Part shown: positions 43,829 through 52,339 of the stretch, piece after piece | How the letters are laid out: the number at the start of each line of letters is the position of its first letter | Numbering within the stretch: the first letter of the stretch is position 1 | Origin: an uncultured Ignavibacteriota bacterium | Lineage (GTDB): Bacteria > Bacteroidota > Ignavibacteria > Palsa-1295 | DNA: 64,000 bases | Assembly (NCBI GenBank): GCA_903900335.1 | Contig: CAIUMP010000021.1 | Span: forward strand, 152,388 to 216,387 | Direction of reading: 5' to 3' | The notes under the pieces: generated by a model | Told to the model about the DNA's origin: nothing | The model's input: only the letters and a program-made list of their open reading frames with translations | Database searches by the model: none | Program-made: the position numbers and the translations under genes

Positions 43829-45024
43829 GGATTGTATAACCTTCGTGTTTCTTCTGACCGTGCTTCTGCAAAAAGTTTTTCGTAACTGCTATATCGTTCG
43901 AGAGCGATAGCATCATCCTCAACCGCTTGTCGTACCGCGCACCCAGGTTCGTGCAGATGCGAACAGTTCGCGATCCGGCACTGATCCTGATAACGCAGGA
44001 ACTCGACAAATGAGAACTTCAAAGTATGGGAATCAAGTTCAAAGTTTGCGAACTCTCGAACGCCTGGGGTGTCTGCAATATATGTATCCGCACTTCCGGG
44101 AAGCGGCGTTAGTGAGCTCGATGTCGTCGTATGCGCTCCTCGCCGGTACTTCTTCGATAACTCGCCCGTTCGGTTGACTTCACTTCCGAATAGCGCATTT
44201 ATCAGCGAGCTTTTCCCCACACCCGAGTGCCCCGCAAAGACGCTGGTCTTCCCTTCGATCGTAGTACGTAGCTCTTCGATCCCCACTCCTGACGTCGCAG
44301 ACACCGAATGCACCGCGTATCCAAGCTCCCGATACACATCCCGGAAGTAGAGAACCTCTTCGCGCTCCGCCTCCAATGCTAAGTCCATCTTGTTGATCGC
44401 AATGGCGATCTGCAGACCGCCTTCCAACCCAGCCACGATATACCTATCTATAATACCAGCGCGAAGCGGTGGATCCGTGGCCGTTGCAACGATGACCAGT
44501 AGATCAACATTTGACACTACTACCTGCTCGAAGGTATCGCCGCGTCCCGCAGCTTTTCTCGCTAGCTTTGTGCTGCGTCTTAGCACATCCTCGATCACGG
44601 CGATGTCCTTCTCATCCGTTGTAACTTCCGTCTCCACGCGGAACCTGATCAAGTCTCCGATCGCCACCAGTGTTGAACCGGGATTTTCTGTGCGCGTCCC
44701 TCGGTAGGTCCTCGTTCGAAACTCGCGACCATCCGTAAGCCGTGCCACGAAGTAAGCTCCTTCCGCAGCTACTACACGGCCGGTGTCCAGATCTGTTTGC
44801 TCGGCCGATTGTGGAAGAGGGGAGTGGCGTTCTCGCTTCCGAGAAAGCTTACGTCGGTCCCTGCTGCGGTCTTCATGGGCGCGGCGGATCTGCTCGCTCT
44901 TTACCAGCGGGTTCTCTTCGTCCTCATGCTCGGCGGCATGGGGAGTTCTTGTTTTTAGCGCATCCTTCAATCTGATTTGAACCTTGCTATCAAAGTAAGT
45001 GTATCTTCGCGTGGCTCCCACCAT
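43825..45024 (-). CDS. rsgA: Ribosome small-subunit-dependent GTPase A
   Basis: A protein of about 399 residues that binds the 30S ribosomal subunit during late maturation and hydrolyses GTP. The circularly permuted GTPase core is clear: INKMD (G4) comes before the G1 P-loop FAGHSGVGKSSLIN, followed by DTPG (G3). The Zn-finger tail has CRIANCSHLHEPGC. The N-terminal 80 residues hold an acidic then basic extension (RRKLSRKRERHS) and an OB-fold-like part. I chose ATG 45024; a TTG at 45042 is the outer limit. Its start lies 17 bases from the divergent gene's start at 45042. Confidence 0.93.
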   Translation of the reverse strand: MVGATRRYTYFDSKVQIRLKDALKTRTPHAAEHEDEENPLVKSEQIRRAHEDRSRDRRKLSRKRERHSPLPQSAEQTDLDTGRVVAAEGAYFVARLTDGREFRTRTYRGTRTENPGSTLVAIGDLIRFRVETEVTTDEKDIAVIEDVLRRSTKLARKAAGRGDTFEQVVVSNVDLLVIVATATDPPLRAGIIDRYIVAGLEGGLQIAIAINKMDLALEAEREEVLYFRDVYRELGYAVHSVSATSGVGIEELRTTIEGKTSVFAGHSGVGKSSLINALFGSEVNRTGELSKKYRRGAHTTTSSSLTPLPGSADTYIADTPGVREFANFELDSHTLKFSFVEFLRYQDQCRIANCSHLHEPGCAVRQAVEDDAIALERYSSYEKLFAEARSEETRRLYNP

Positions 45025-45041
45025 GGGTAGCCGTGACAACA

Positions 45042-46694
45042 ATGCCTATCTCTGATTCGTCCATACCCTCTACCCGTGGCTGGTTCAGGATTCCCGAGGA
45101 ATTCCGAACACGGTGGCACCCCTTTGAGGGGGGGGCAGCTTTCGCGCTTACCATTGCTGCATGTGGGATCATCTATCTGCCGTCGCTTTTCTGGGCGCTC
45201 GGATTAGATCAGAATATCTTTGCTGAGATCGGCTCCTTGCTCTTGTCCGGCAAGAAGCCCTATCTCGACATGTGGGATGTCAAGCCGCCGAACATCTACT
45301 ACATCAATGCACTCTTCGAGTGGCTCTTCGGACCGCACGACATCACGGTCCGTATTGCAGACTACCTGTTCTCTCTTGCTTCATGCTCCGTCCTATTCTT
45401 ATTGGTCAAGCGCCATCTCACTTCTTTCAGTACTTCTGCCGTTGCCATACGACTGGCACCTCCGGTAGCAAGCCTCCTGCTCTCTCTGACTTTCCTCTCA
45501 CTCGGTCTTGCTGATACCGCACAGACCGAGTCCTTCGCGATCTTCTTCCTGCTTCTCGCAGCAGCACTCATTGTTGGAAAATCGTACCGACCTTCAGCAC
45601 TACTCTTCGCAGGTGCCGCTATTGGTATCGCCACATTCTTCAAAACGACGAATGCGATCTTCCTCGCACCGATAGTCATCGAACTACTTATCGCCAATCG
45701 CAAACACTCCATTCGTCCCATAGCTACTTTGCTGACGGGGTGGACTGCCTGGTGTGCCCTGCAACTCGCTGTTCTTGCCCTGGAGGGTAGCTTATCCGAG
45801 TATCTTCGCATCACATCAAGTGTATTCCAGCATCATCCCGGAGAAGTCTCCACGCTGACCATCAGCGGTTTGTTCCGCTCCGTTTGGACGCTTGCCGATC
45901 TATGGTGTCTGCTATCGATCATCGCGATAGTCTGTTCTCTCATCAAACGTGATCTGCTTTTTCTACGAACGCTTCGCCTACCATTGTTCTATCTTTTAGC
46001 TGGTATGCTTGCCGTCTATCTGCAGAACAAAGGTTGGGGCTACCACTATGTGATCGTGCTTCCAGGGCTGCTTTGGCTCTGTGCGATTTCGGCCACGTAT
46101 CTTTTTCACATGGTGTCTTCCGGTAGTTCATCACCTCGTGTCCGATCTGTTGCTTTACCACTTGTTGGCTTGCTTGCCCTCAGTACCATTTTGATTACGC
46201 CAAGTGCTCGCCGTCGTCAGCATCACATCCGAGATGCGTATCTCTCATTGAAATCTCATCAATCCTATCTGCAGTCTCTCGGCGCGTTGCAGTCACTATA
46301 TTATCCAGCAGCGACAGAGCAGTTGGCAGCATACCTCCGATCCAACACTGGCCATGAAGATCGGATCTTCATTCTCGGGGAGGAACCCGGCGCATACTGG
46401 AAGGCCGATCGCCAGCCTGCGAGCCACTTCATCTATGCTCTTCTCTTCACAAGCGGCGTCATCTCCAATGACGAACTCACAGCGATGAATGATACCCTCG
46501 TTAAATCCAAGCCGAAGCTCATCATTGTCGAGCGATTCGACACCACCTGGTTTCGCAGAAGACCAGAAACAAGCGAGTCCCTGCTGCAATCCGACAGCCT
46601 CTTCTCTCCGCTTCGCAATCTGCTGCATACCGACTATCGCATCGCCGATACCATCGGAGGAAAATTCATCGCCTACCGACGACTCGGTTCGTAG
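45042..46694 (+). CDS. GT39-like polyprenyl-sugar glycosyltransferase
   Basis: A protein of about 550 residues; ATG 45042 is preferred over GTG 45033. It has a hydrophobic first span (residues about 35-55) and the loop GLDQNIFAEIGSLLLSGKKPYLDMWDVKPPNIYYI, with acidic residues where GT-C transferases (ArnT/PMT type) keep the catalytic Asp. About ten spans follow and a soluble end carries KPKLIIVERFDTTW. It would add sugars to lipid or protein on the outer side of the inner membrane. Convergent with the gene at 46725. Confidence 0.75.
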   Translation: MPISDSSIPSTRGWFRIPEEFRTRWHPFEGGAAFALTIAACGIIYLPSLFWALGLDQNIFAEIGSLLLSGKKPYLDMWDVKPPNIYYINALFEWLFGPHDITVRIADYLFSLASCSVLFLLVKRHLTSFSTSAVAIRLAPPVASLLLSLTFLSLGLADTAQTESFAIFFLLLAAALIVGKSYRPSALLFAGAAIGIATFFKTTNAIFLAPIVIELLIANRKHSIRPIATLLTGWTAWCALQLAVLALEGSLSEYLRITSSVFQHHPGEVSTLTISGLFRSVWTLADLWCLLSIIAIVCSLIKRDLLFLRTLRLPLFYLLAGMLAVYLQNKGWGYHYVIVLPGLLWLCAISATYLFHMVSSGSSSPRVRSVALPLVGLLALSTILITPSARRRQHHIRDAYLSLKSHQSYLQSLGALQSLYYPAATEQLAAYLRSNTGHEDRIFILGEEPGAYWKADRQPASHFIYALLFTSGVISNDELTAMNDTLVKSKPKLIIVERFDTTWFRRRPETSESLLQSDSLFSPLRNLLHTDYRIADTIGGKFIAYRRLGS

Positions 46695-46724
46695 CGAATT
46701 TGGCGGCTTTTAACGCCCGATCCA

Positions 46725-47618
46725 TCACGCCGCCACGGCCTTCCTCGTACCATTCCGCATCGGGGCGTGTCCGTTTCGGCGTTCCGCTCGGAGAATATCG
46801 TCGAACGTTCGGAACGTCATTGGATCTTCTACATAATTGTGCTTCTTTGTGGCACTTGCCAGACGATTCTTCTCCCGCGAGCTCACCGGTTGTGATTCCG
46901 TTTCACTTCTCTCCAAACGCGTTTCTTCTTCATGAACTGTGCCCTTTTCGGACTGCTTATGGCCCATTAGATGCTCGAATGGATCGGGGAGCCGGACAAC
47001 CGTGTGCGCACAGGGTGCGAGAATGCCGAGCGCCCCGCGTGCTGCCAGACCAGGCTCGACGTCGCGCTTCATTTCTTGAGAGAAAACCACAATCGTTAGA
47101 TCGAACTGCTCCCGCAGTTTTATCAACTCCCGCGCTACACGTTCACGTCCGCCGCGGGTCAGCCAGGCGAACTCGAACGCGTTCAGCACCAGCACGGGCG
47201 CTGCGGATTCTCTTCCATTCTTTTCGATGTCCTCCGCGATCTCGCTGGTTTTCCACTCACCCAAAGGAAAATCCAGGATACGAAGATTGGGGAGGGCGTC
47301 CTCGTCAAATTGTGTGACTGGTGTGCCGCCCATCGCGTGTGCAAAACTCTCCTGCAGCAGTCGCACCCCGGCGAACGTATTGATATACCACACATCCCGG
47401 TCGGCCGCTTGCTGGGATATCGCAACCGCAATGTCGGCAGACAGCCGTGTGTTCTTTCGCACGTCCCTCGAAAGTACGATCGTGATGGTCTCGCTGAGCA
47501 CCTCGATCGCGCTGTTCTCCGCTCTCATTTGGCAAAGTACCTGCGTTGGTTTTTCGGCTGGCAGTGCCTTTAGGCCATCAAGTTGTAAGGTGCGAGTCGT
47601 TCGTTCAATTGCTTTCAT
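46725..47618 (-). CDS. Unrecognised protein with RecA-like features but no P-loop
   Basis: A 297-residue protein I cannot place with confidence. It has no signal peptide or membrane span. An N-terminal block (TITIVLSRDVRKNTRLSADIAVAISQ) looks like the beta-strand, loop and helix where RecA/DnaB-like ATPases carry GxxxxGK[ST], but no such P-loop exists. Then VWYINTF and PVLVLNAFEFAWLT, followed by VARELIKLREQFDLTIVVFSQE, resemble the Walker B and next strand of RecA folds. The last 80 residues are charged and low in hydrophobic content. This similarity is by eye only. It stands alone, convergent with the GT39-like gene and divergent from brxA. Confidence 0.6.
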   Translation of the reverse strand: MKAIERTTRTLQLDGLKALPAEKPTQVLCQMRAENSAIEVLSETITIVLSRDVRKNTRLSADIAVAISQQAADRDVWYINTFAGVRLLQESFAHAMGGTPVTQFDEDALPNLRILDFPLGEWKTSEIAEDIEKNGRESAAPVLVLNAFEFAWLTRGGRERVARELIKLREQFDLTIVVFSQEMKRDVEPGLAARGALGILAPCAHTVVRLPDPFEHLMGHKQSEKGTVHEEETRLERSETESQPVSSREKNRLASATKKHNYVEDPMTFRTFDDILRAERRNGHAPMRNGTRKAVAA

Positions 47619-47873
47619 CGTGATCTCCTTTGGTTCGTTTGTTGGATTGTCCAGACGGCATAGGTGCCCATCAAGGCACTATTGATAATTTCACGCTTGG
47701 CGGGAGAGTTCCAGGCCGGGATCAACCTGTGCGACGTCGTGTGAGCGAAGATGTCTATCCCATCCAAAGTGAGTGCAACGAATTTCTCTTCGTTGCTTGT
47801 TTGCCGAAATGAATAGGATCTTCGGTTGGAAACCTGACCGAAGAAGGATAACTTTGAATAAGGAAACGAAACG
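47619..47873. promoter_or_regulatory. Divergent promoter region between the unrecognised gene and bacilliredoxin
   Basis: The 255-base gap lies between two divergent starts. On the plus strand TTGG at 47826-47829 is followed 19 bases later by TAACTTTG (47849-47856), which fits the Bacteroidota minus 33/minus 7 promoter (TTTG and TAnnTTTG), 18 bases before the bacilliredoxin ATG. AAGGAAACG at 47860-47868 could be its Shine-Dalgarno site. The frame on the minus strand here is a shadow. Confidence 0.4.
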
Positions 47874-48311
47874 ATGTACGATCCGAACATAGTGCAGCCG
47901 ATGCGGGATGAAGTCACCGCACTTGGGGTAAAGGAAGTGCGCACCGCGCAGGAAGTAGATGCTGCCGTGAAAGCCGAGGGCACGACCCTTGTCTTTATCA
48001 ATTCTGTCTGTGGCTGTGCAGCAGGCGGCGCCCGTCCGGCGCTCGCGCTTGCGACAAAACACGCTACGAAGCCCGATCGTATGGTCACCGCTTTCGCTGG
48101 CAATGACGTCGAGGCGGTCAGCCGTGCGCGTAGTTACTTTACGGGCGTTGCGCCGAGCTCACCTGCATTCGGATTGCTTCGTGATGGTGAGCTCGTATGG
48201 ATGCTCGAACGCTGGCAGATCGAGGGCCGTGGGCCGTGGGATATCGCCGCCATGCTTACCAACGCTTTCGATCAGTTCACCGCAGCTAATGTTGAGGCCG
48301 CTGCTGCGTAA
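47874..48311 (+). CDS. brxB: Bacilliredoxin (BrxA/BrxB family)
   Basis: A 145-residue cytoplasmic thioredoxin-fold protein. The CGC motif (Cys46-Gly-Cys48 in FINSVCGCAAGGARP) is the signature of YphP/YqiW bacilliredoxins, which remove bacillithiol from protein cysteines. MYDPNIVQPMRDEVT is the usual start, giving a length typical of the family (about 140-145). It suggests that the organism makes bacillithiol or a similar thiol, though no biosynthetic gene lies here. A stem (48325-48334 with 48349-48358) follows its stop codon. Confidence 0.92.
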   Translation: MYDPNIVQPMRDEVTALGVKEVRTAQEVDAAVKAEGTTLVFINSVCGCAAGGARPALALATKHATKPDRMVTAFAGNDVEAVSRARSYFTGVAPSSPAFGLLRDGELVWMLERWQIEGRGPWDIAAMLTNAFDQFTAANVEAAAA

Positions 48312-48324
48312 CTCCTAAGTTGTA

Positions 48325-48358
48325 ACGAAGGGATGTCGTTTGATCAATATCCCTTCGT
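48325..48358 (+). terminator. Possible terminator hairpin after bacilliredoxin
   Basis: ACGAAGGGAT (48325-48334) pairs with ATCCCTTCGT (48349-48358) over a 14-base loop. No clean T-run follows, so termination is uncertain. Two further small stems lie just downstream, CATCGGC/GCCGATG at 48366-48382 and CCCGC/GCGGG at 48389-48403. Confidence 0.45.
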
Positions 48359-48527
48359 AGCTTTGCATCGGCTCCGCCGATGTTCCTTCCCGCCTCAAGC
48401 GGGCCTGCTATTTTGCAGAACAATTGACCTGCCCACCCAACGGGCGCGGCTCCCTTCGAATGCGGGCCCCTTCTATGAGGGGAGCCGAGCGGGGCCGAAT
48501 GGTGTGAACCCTTAGAACGAGGACCAC

Positions 48528-49214
48528 ATGCGGCTGATATTCGACAGAGCGAGCGATGAAGAGTACGAAGCGGGTACCGTCTTTTGCGTCGGACGCAATT
48601 ACGTCGAGCACGCAGAAGAACTCGGCAACGAGGTGCCGCAGGATCCGATCATTTTCGACAAGCCGATCTCCGCATTACGCCACGGCTCCTACACCGTGAT
48701 CGAGTATCCACCCGGTACGCGCGATCTTCATTTCGAAGGCGAACTCGTGCTCCTCCTTCGCGGCGGCGGACGGAACATCCGCGCGTACAGTCCGGCGGAT
48801 GTCATCGCCGGCTACGCCATTGGTGTGGATCTCACGATGCGCGATGTGCAGACAGATGCCAAGCGCAAGGGTCTTCCCTGGACTCTTGCCAAGGGTTTCG
48901 ATGGAGCGGCACAGGTCAGCCATTTCATCCCATACGAGAGTGCTCCGCCGTTTGAAGAGCTCGGGTTCTCGCTCTGGGTCAATGATGAACTCCGTCAGCG
49001 CGCTACCACCAATCAGATGGTGTTTTCACCTGAAATGCTTGTACCTTATATGTCGCGGTTCTTCTCGATCAGACCCGGCGACTTGCTCTTTACTGGCACA
49101 CCCAAGGGCGTTGGTCCGCTTCAGATCGAAGATAAGATCGTGATGCAACTTCATACCCAGGATACGGATGAAGTGCTGCTGGATTTTCACGCCCAGGTCA
49201 CCGAATGGCAGTGA
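48528..49214 (+). CDS. Fumarylacetoacetate hydrolase (FAH) family protein
   Basis: A 228-residue enzyme of the FAH/acylpyruvase family. FCVGRNYVEHAEEL followed by PIIFDKPISAL is the family start, and the metal ligands are Glu70 and Glu72 (HFEGELV) and Asp101 (GVDLTMRDVQ). GDLLFTGTPKGVGPL and the final strand complete the fold. The family cleaves C-C bonds of acylpyruvates or isomerises such compounds; the exact substrate cannot be told. It overlaps the downstream GT2 gene by 10 bases, so the two are translationally coupled in an unusual pairing. Confidence 0.88.
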   Translation: MRLIFDRASDEEYEAGTVFCVGRNYVEHAEELGNEVPQDPIIFDKPISALRHGSYTVIEYPPGTRDLHFEGELVLLLRGGGRNIRAYSPADVIAGYAIGVDLTMRDVQTDAKRKGLPWTLAKGFDGAAQVSHFIPYESAPPFEELGFSLWVNDELRQRATTNQMVFSPEMLVPYMSRFFSIRPGDLLFTGTPKGVGPLQIEDKIVMQLHTQDTDEVLLDFHAQVTEWQ

Positions 49215-50362
49215 CGTTCACCACAACTTCTCTCATATTTGTTCTTGTCGCGCTCGTCTATTTCGCCGAGCACTTCGCCTACACGGTGGGGGTAGTGCTC
49301 GGAATGCGCGGACCGGAAAAACTGCGCACACACAAAGAGCCTTCCAGTGCGAAATCCGCGACGAACCAAACACCGCTCTGCACCGTGCTGGTCTGCGCCC
49401 GCGATGAGGAAAATAATATCGAGCGTTGCCTCGCATCACTTGCGGCGATTAACTATCCTAAAGATCGGCTGCAGGTTCTGATCGTTGATGACAAATCCAC
49501 CGATCGCACGCCGGAGATCCTGCACGCATGGAAATCCAAAATGCCAAATCTCACTATCCTCCGCACCGGACCGGAGATCGAGCACATGCGGGGGAAGGTC
49601 AATGCGCTGACGCAGGGATTGGACGTGGCCGAAGGCGAGTTCATCATGATAACCGATGCCGATTCACATGTCCACCCGGATTGGGTTCGTGAATACCTGA
49701 AGTATTACGAAGAGGATACCGGAATGGTGGCCAGCCTCACACTTCTGGATCGGAAGTATTTCCTCGACGGTGTGCAGTCCATCGACTGGTCCTATCTTCT
49801 CGGCATCGCTGCGGCGAATGCAAATCTGAAGGTGCCGCTGAGTGTGATCGGTAACAACATCTCCATCCGGCGGGCTGCCTATGAGTCCGTCGGTGGCTAT
49901 CGCAAGATTCCGTTCAGTGTCACGGAGGATTTCGCACTTTTTCAGGCCATTTGGCATCGCGAACCCTGGAAAGTAAAATACCCGATCCAGCACGAGCTCA
50001 CCGTGATGAGCCAGCCCTGTCCGGATTTCCGGACATGGTGGCGGCAGAAGCATCGCTGGGTCAAAGGTGGTGAAGGGCTAAAAGGTCTCGGCTATTTGAT
50101 CTTCATCATCGGCTTGCTCGGTCAGGCAGCGATGATCGCCGCGCTGCCTGTTCTTCCACTCATGACAGCACTGCTCGTCATCGCTATCAAATGGGCTGCC
50201 GATCTGCTTGTCATTATTCCCGTTCTTTTGCGGACGCGGAAGATGGAATTGCTCAAGTTCTTCCCGATCTATGAAATCTATCTTGCGCTCTTTGTCTTTT
50301 CCATGCCGGTAATGATCTTGCAAAAGAACGTGAAATGGAAGGGAAGGGTATATCGGCATTGA
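49205..50362 (+). CDS. Family 2 glycosyltransferase (processive type)
   Basis: A 385-residue membrane-bound GT-A enzyme. One N-terminal span (residues about 8-30), then the catalytic domain with VLIVDDKSTDRTPEIL, the DAD motif at 151-153, the TED motif at 240-242 and QKHRW at 281-285, the QxxRW motif of processive enzymes that make linear beta-glycans. C-terminal hydrophobic spans (about 295-370) follow. Processive action and substrate are inference. The start overlaps the FAH gene and the end overlaps the next gene by 28 bases. Confidence 0.9.
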   Translation: MAVTFTTTSLIFVLVALVYFAEHFAYTVGVVLGMRGPEKLRTHKEPSSAKSATNQTPLCTVLVCARDEENNIERCLASLAAINYPKDRLQVLIVDDKSTDRTPEILHAWKSKMPNLTILRTGPEIEHMRGKVNALTQGLDVAEGEFIMITDADSHVHPDWVREYLKYYEEDTGMVASLTLLDRKYFLDGVQSIDWSYLLGIAAANANLKVPLSVIGNNISIRRAAYESVGGYRKIPFSVTEDFALFQAIWHREPWKVKYPIQHELTVMSQPCPDFRTWWRQKHRWVKGGEGLKGLGYLIFIIGLLGQAAMIAALPVLPLMTALLVIAIKWAADLLVIIPVLLRTRKMELLKFFPIYEIYLALFVFSMPVMILQKNVKWKGRVYRH

Positions 50363-51306
50363 AAGCATCTCGCATCCTGAAGCGGTGCGGCACCGCCGCT
50401 TGCTTGGTCAGCAGGGCTGGAGGCTATGGATCGGCAGTCAATTTCTTCCGCATTTCTCTCCTAACTCTCTCGCTGTGTTTATCCGTGCTAGTTTCAAACA
50501 CCGATGCGCAAGTGCGTATTGATCCGCACGCCCCGCAGGTTTCCACGCTGGACCAATGGCCGACCTGGAAGGAAGATCCAGGCTTCTTCCTTACGCCCAA
50601 CAGATTCAGCATAGCAAAAGAACTTTCAACTTCGGCATTATGGCTTCAGATGGGCTTTGGGAAGCCCGTCATGCTCTTGGGTACAGTACAAGCTGGGTTG
50701 GAGGGACTTGCATGGAGCAGGCTGCGCATCCTTTCGAGTTTCCGCTTCCCCGTCGAGACCGTTGACTACTTCTTTGGTACATTCTTCACTTGGAAGAAGG
50801 ATGACATTGGTTGGAAGTTGAGACTCAGCCACATATCATCGCATGATGTGGATGGCAAGGACACCGTCAAGGGTGGATCCAGCAGTCACTTCAGCGGAGA
50901 GTTCGTCGAAGTGACTCGCTCCGTCGCTGTCGGTGGAAGCACGCCCGATGCCTCCAGCAGCCTACTCTGGACCATCGGACTTCGCGGATATTTCCATCAA
51001 GTGAGCAACTCGGAATCATGGATATCTGTACCCGCTTGCTTAACCTGGCAATTCGCTGGAGCCGGCCGAACGCCGACTTCGCAAGCCTTCGGCGAAGTGC
51101 ATCATCGCTACTACGCCTTCATCTCCACGGGAGATGGTCCGGTGTGGCCAACAGGCACTGTTGGCCTTCGTATGGAGCGGATCGCGCACGGACTCGGGGA
51201 GATGGATCTCCAACTCTATTATCAATACGGCGCTTCCTGGGCCGGCACAGATGCTGGAACACGGGCGAATATGATCAATCTGCAAATGGACATCCGTGGA
51301 TTCTAA
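50335..51306 (+). CDS. Outer-membrane beta-barrel protein
   Basis: A protein of 323 residues from ATG 50335, which overlaps the GT2 gene by 28 bases. The start adds an unusual 36-residue polar stretch before the signal core (RISLLTLSLCLSVLVSNTDAQ), so the real start may be an internal alternative codon. The mature part is made of alternating strands rich in Trp, Gly and Ser, such as WKLRLSHISSHDVDG, WTIGLRGYFHQVS and MDLQLYYQYGASW, typical of a barrel of 12 or so strands. A resemblance to DUF1207 proteins is weak. It overlaps the site-2 protease gene by 11 bases. Confidence 0.68.
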   Translation: MEGKGISALKASRILKRCGTAACLVSRAGGYGSAVNFFRISLLTLSLCLSVLVSNTDAQVRIDPHAPQVSTLDQWPTWKEDPGFFLTPNRFSIAKELSTSALWLQMGFGKPVMLLGTVQAGLEGLAWSRLRILSSFRFPVETVDYFFGTFFTWKKDDIGWKLRLSHISSHDVDGKDTVKGGSSSHFSGEFVEVTRSVAVGGSTPDASSSLLWTIGLRGYFHQVSNSESWISVPACLTWQFAGAGRTPTSQAFGEVHHRYYAFISTGDGPVWPTGTVGLRMERIAHGLGEMDLQLYYQYGASWAGTDAGTRANMINLQMDIRGF

Positions 51307-52339
51307 CTTGGACAACGCCGCTGTGCAATTCCCTCAACCAGAGAACTTCCGCGCAAAAGTGGATCGTATTCTTGGCAAGCAACGGCTCACGCTGCACCTC
51401 GTGCTGTTCCTGCTCGCCTTCTTCACTACGACGGTCTCCGGTGTCTCCTGGCGCGGTCTCTCGCACGACTGGACCGACCTTGCCGATCTGCATTTCGGCT
51501 TGGAGTATGCCACCCTCATACTCGGATTCCTTACCGCCCACGAGTTCGGACACTTCATCGCCGCCCGAATTCATGACGTGGACGCCACACTGCCGTTTTA
51601 CATTCCGTTTCCTGGATATGTGTACAGTGCCATCAACTTCGGCACGCTCGGAGCAGTCATTCGCACACGCTCTCGAATACCATCGAACAAAGTGATGTTC
51701 GACATCGGTGTGGCCGGGCCCATCGCTGGCTTTGTTGTCTGCGTGATTATGCTCGCCATTGGATTTGCCACATTGCCGGGAATCGAATACCTTCAACAAA
51801 TTCACCCCGGCTTCCCCAACGAGCCACACCTGCCTGGCACGATCGAATTGGCGTTCGGCAATACACTCTTCTTCAGTGGCATGAAGGCGCTCTTCCTGAA
51901 TCCAAGCGGATACATGCCACCAATGACAGAAGTGTATCATTACCCGATGCTGTGTGCCGGATGGTTCGGGCTCTTCGTCACTGCCCTAAATCTATTGCCG
52001 GTAGGACAGCTGGACGGTGGCCATCTGATCTACACACTGTTTGGAAAAAAACTTCACGGTATCATCGGGCCCATTACTGGCTTTGTTCTTTTTGGAATCT
52101 CCGTTCCAGCGATCCTGGTTGGCTACATAGATAATTGCCCCGCATGGCTTCAAGCGATCGCCGTACCCGGCGGCGAAACCTGGTTCCTCTGGGCGATACT
52201 CACAACGCTCGTCATCCGTTTTCGCCATCCTCCAACACTCGATGAAAGCCCTCTCGATCTGCGAAGGAAGATGATCGGTTACGCCACGCTGGTGATCTTT
52301 GTGCTCTGCTTCACTCCATCTCCATTGCTCGTGCAGTGA
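51296..52339 (+). CDS. Site-2 protease family (M50) membrane metalloprotease
   Basis: A 347-residue intramembrane protease starting at GTG 51296. The zinc ligands are HEFGH at residues 82-86 and Asp240 in NLLPVGQLDGG. About seven spans are predicted. No PDZ domain is visible, so it is not an RseP type. Such proteases cleave membrane-bound regulators such as anti-sigma factors, or signal remnants; the substrate is unknown. The gene sits inside the overlapping cluster from 48528 to 54033, which implies a function in the same envelope process. Confidence 0.88.
   Translation: MDSNLDNAAVQFPQPENFRAKVDRILGKQRLTLHLVLFLLAFFTTTVSGVSWRGLSHDWTDLADLHFGLEYATLILGFLTAHEFGHFIAARIHDVDATLPFYIPFPGYVYSAINFGTLGAVIRTRSRIPSNKVMFDIGVAGPIAGFVVCVIMLAIGFATLPGIEYLQQIHPGFPNEPHLPGTIELAFGNTLFFSGMKALFLNPSGYMPPMTEVYHYPMLCAGWFGLFVTALNLLPVGQLDGGHLIYTLFGKKLHGIIGPITGFVLFGISVPAILVGYIDNCPAWLQAIAVPGGETWFLWAILTTLVIRFRHPPTLDESPLDLRRKMIGYATLVIFVLCFTPSPLLVQ

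Noticed and set aside
47615..48103. 162-residue minus-strand frame across the bacilliredoxin gene
   Set aside because: It overlaps the well-supported bacilliredoxin and has no recognisable domain.
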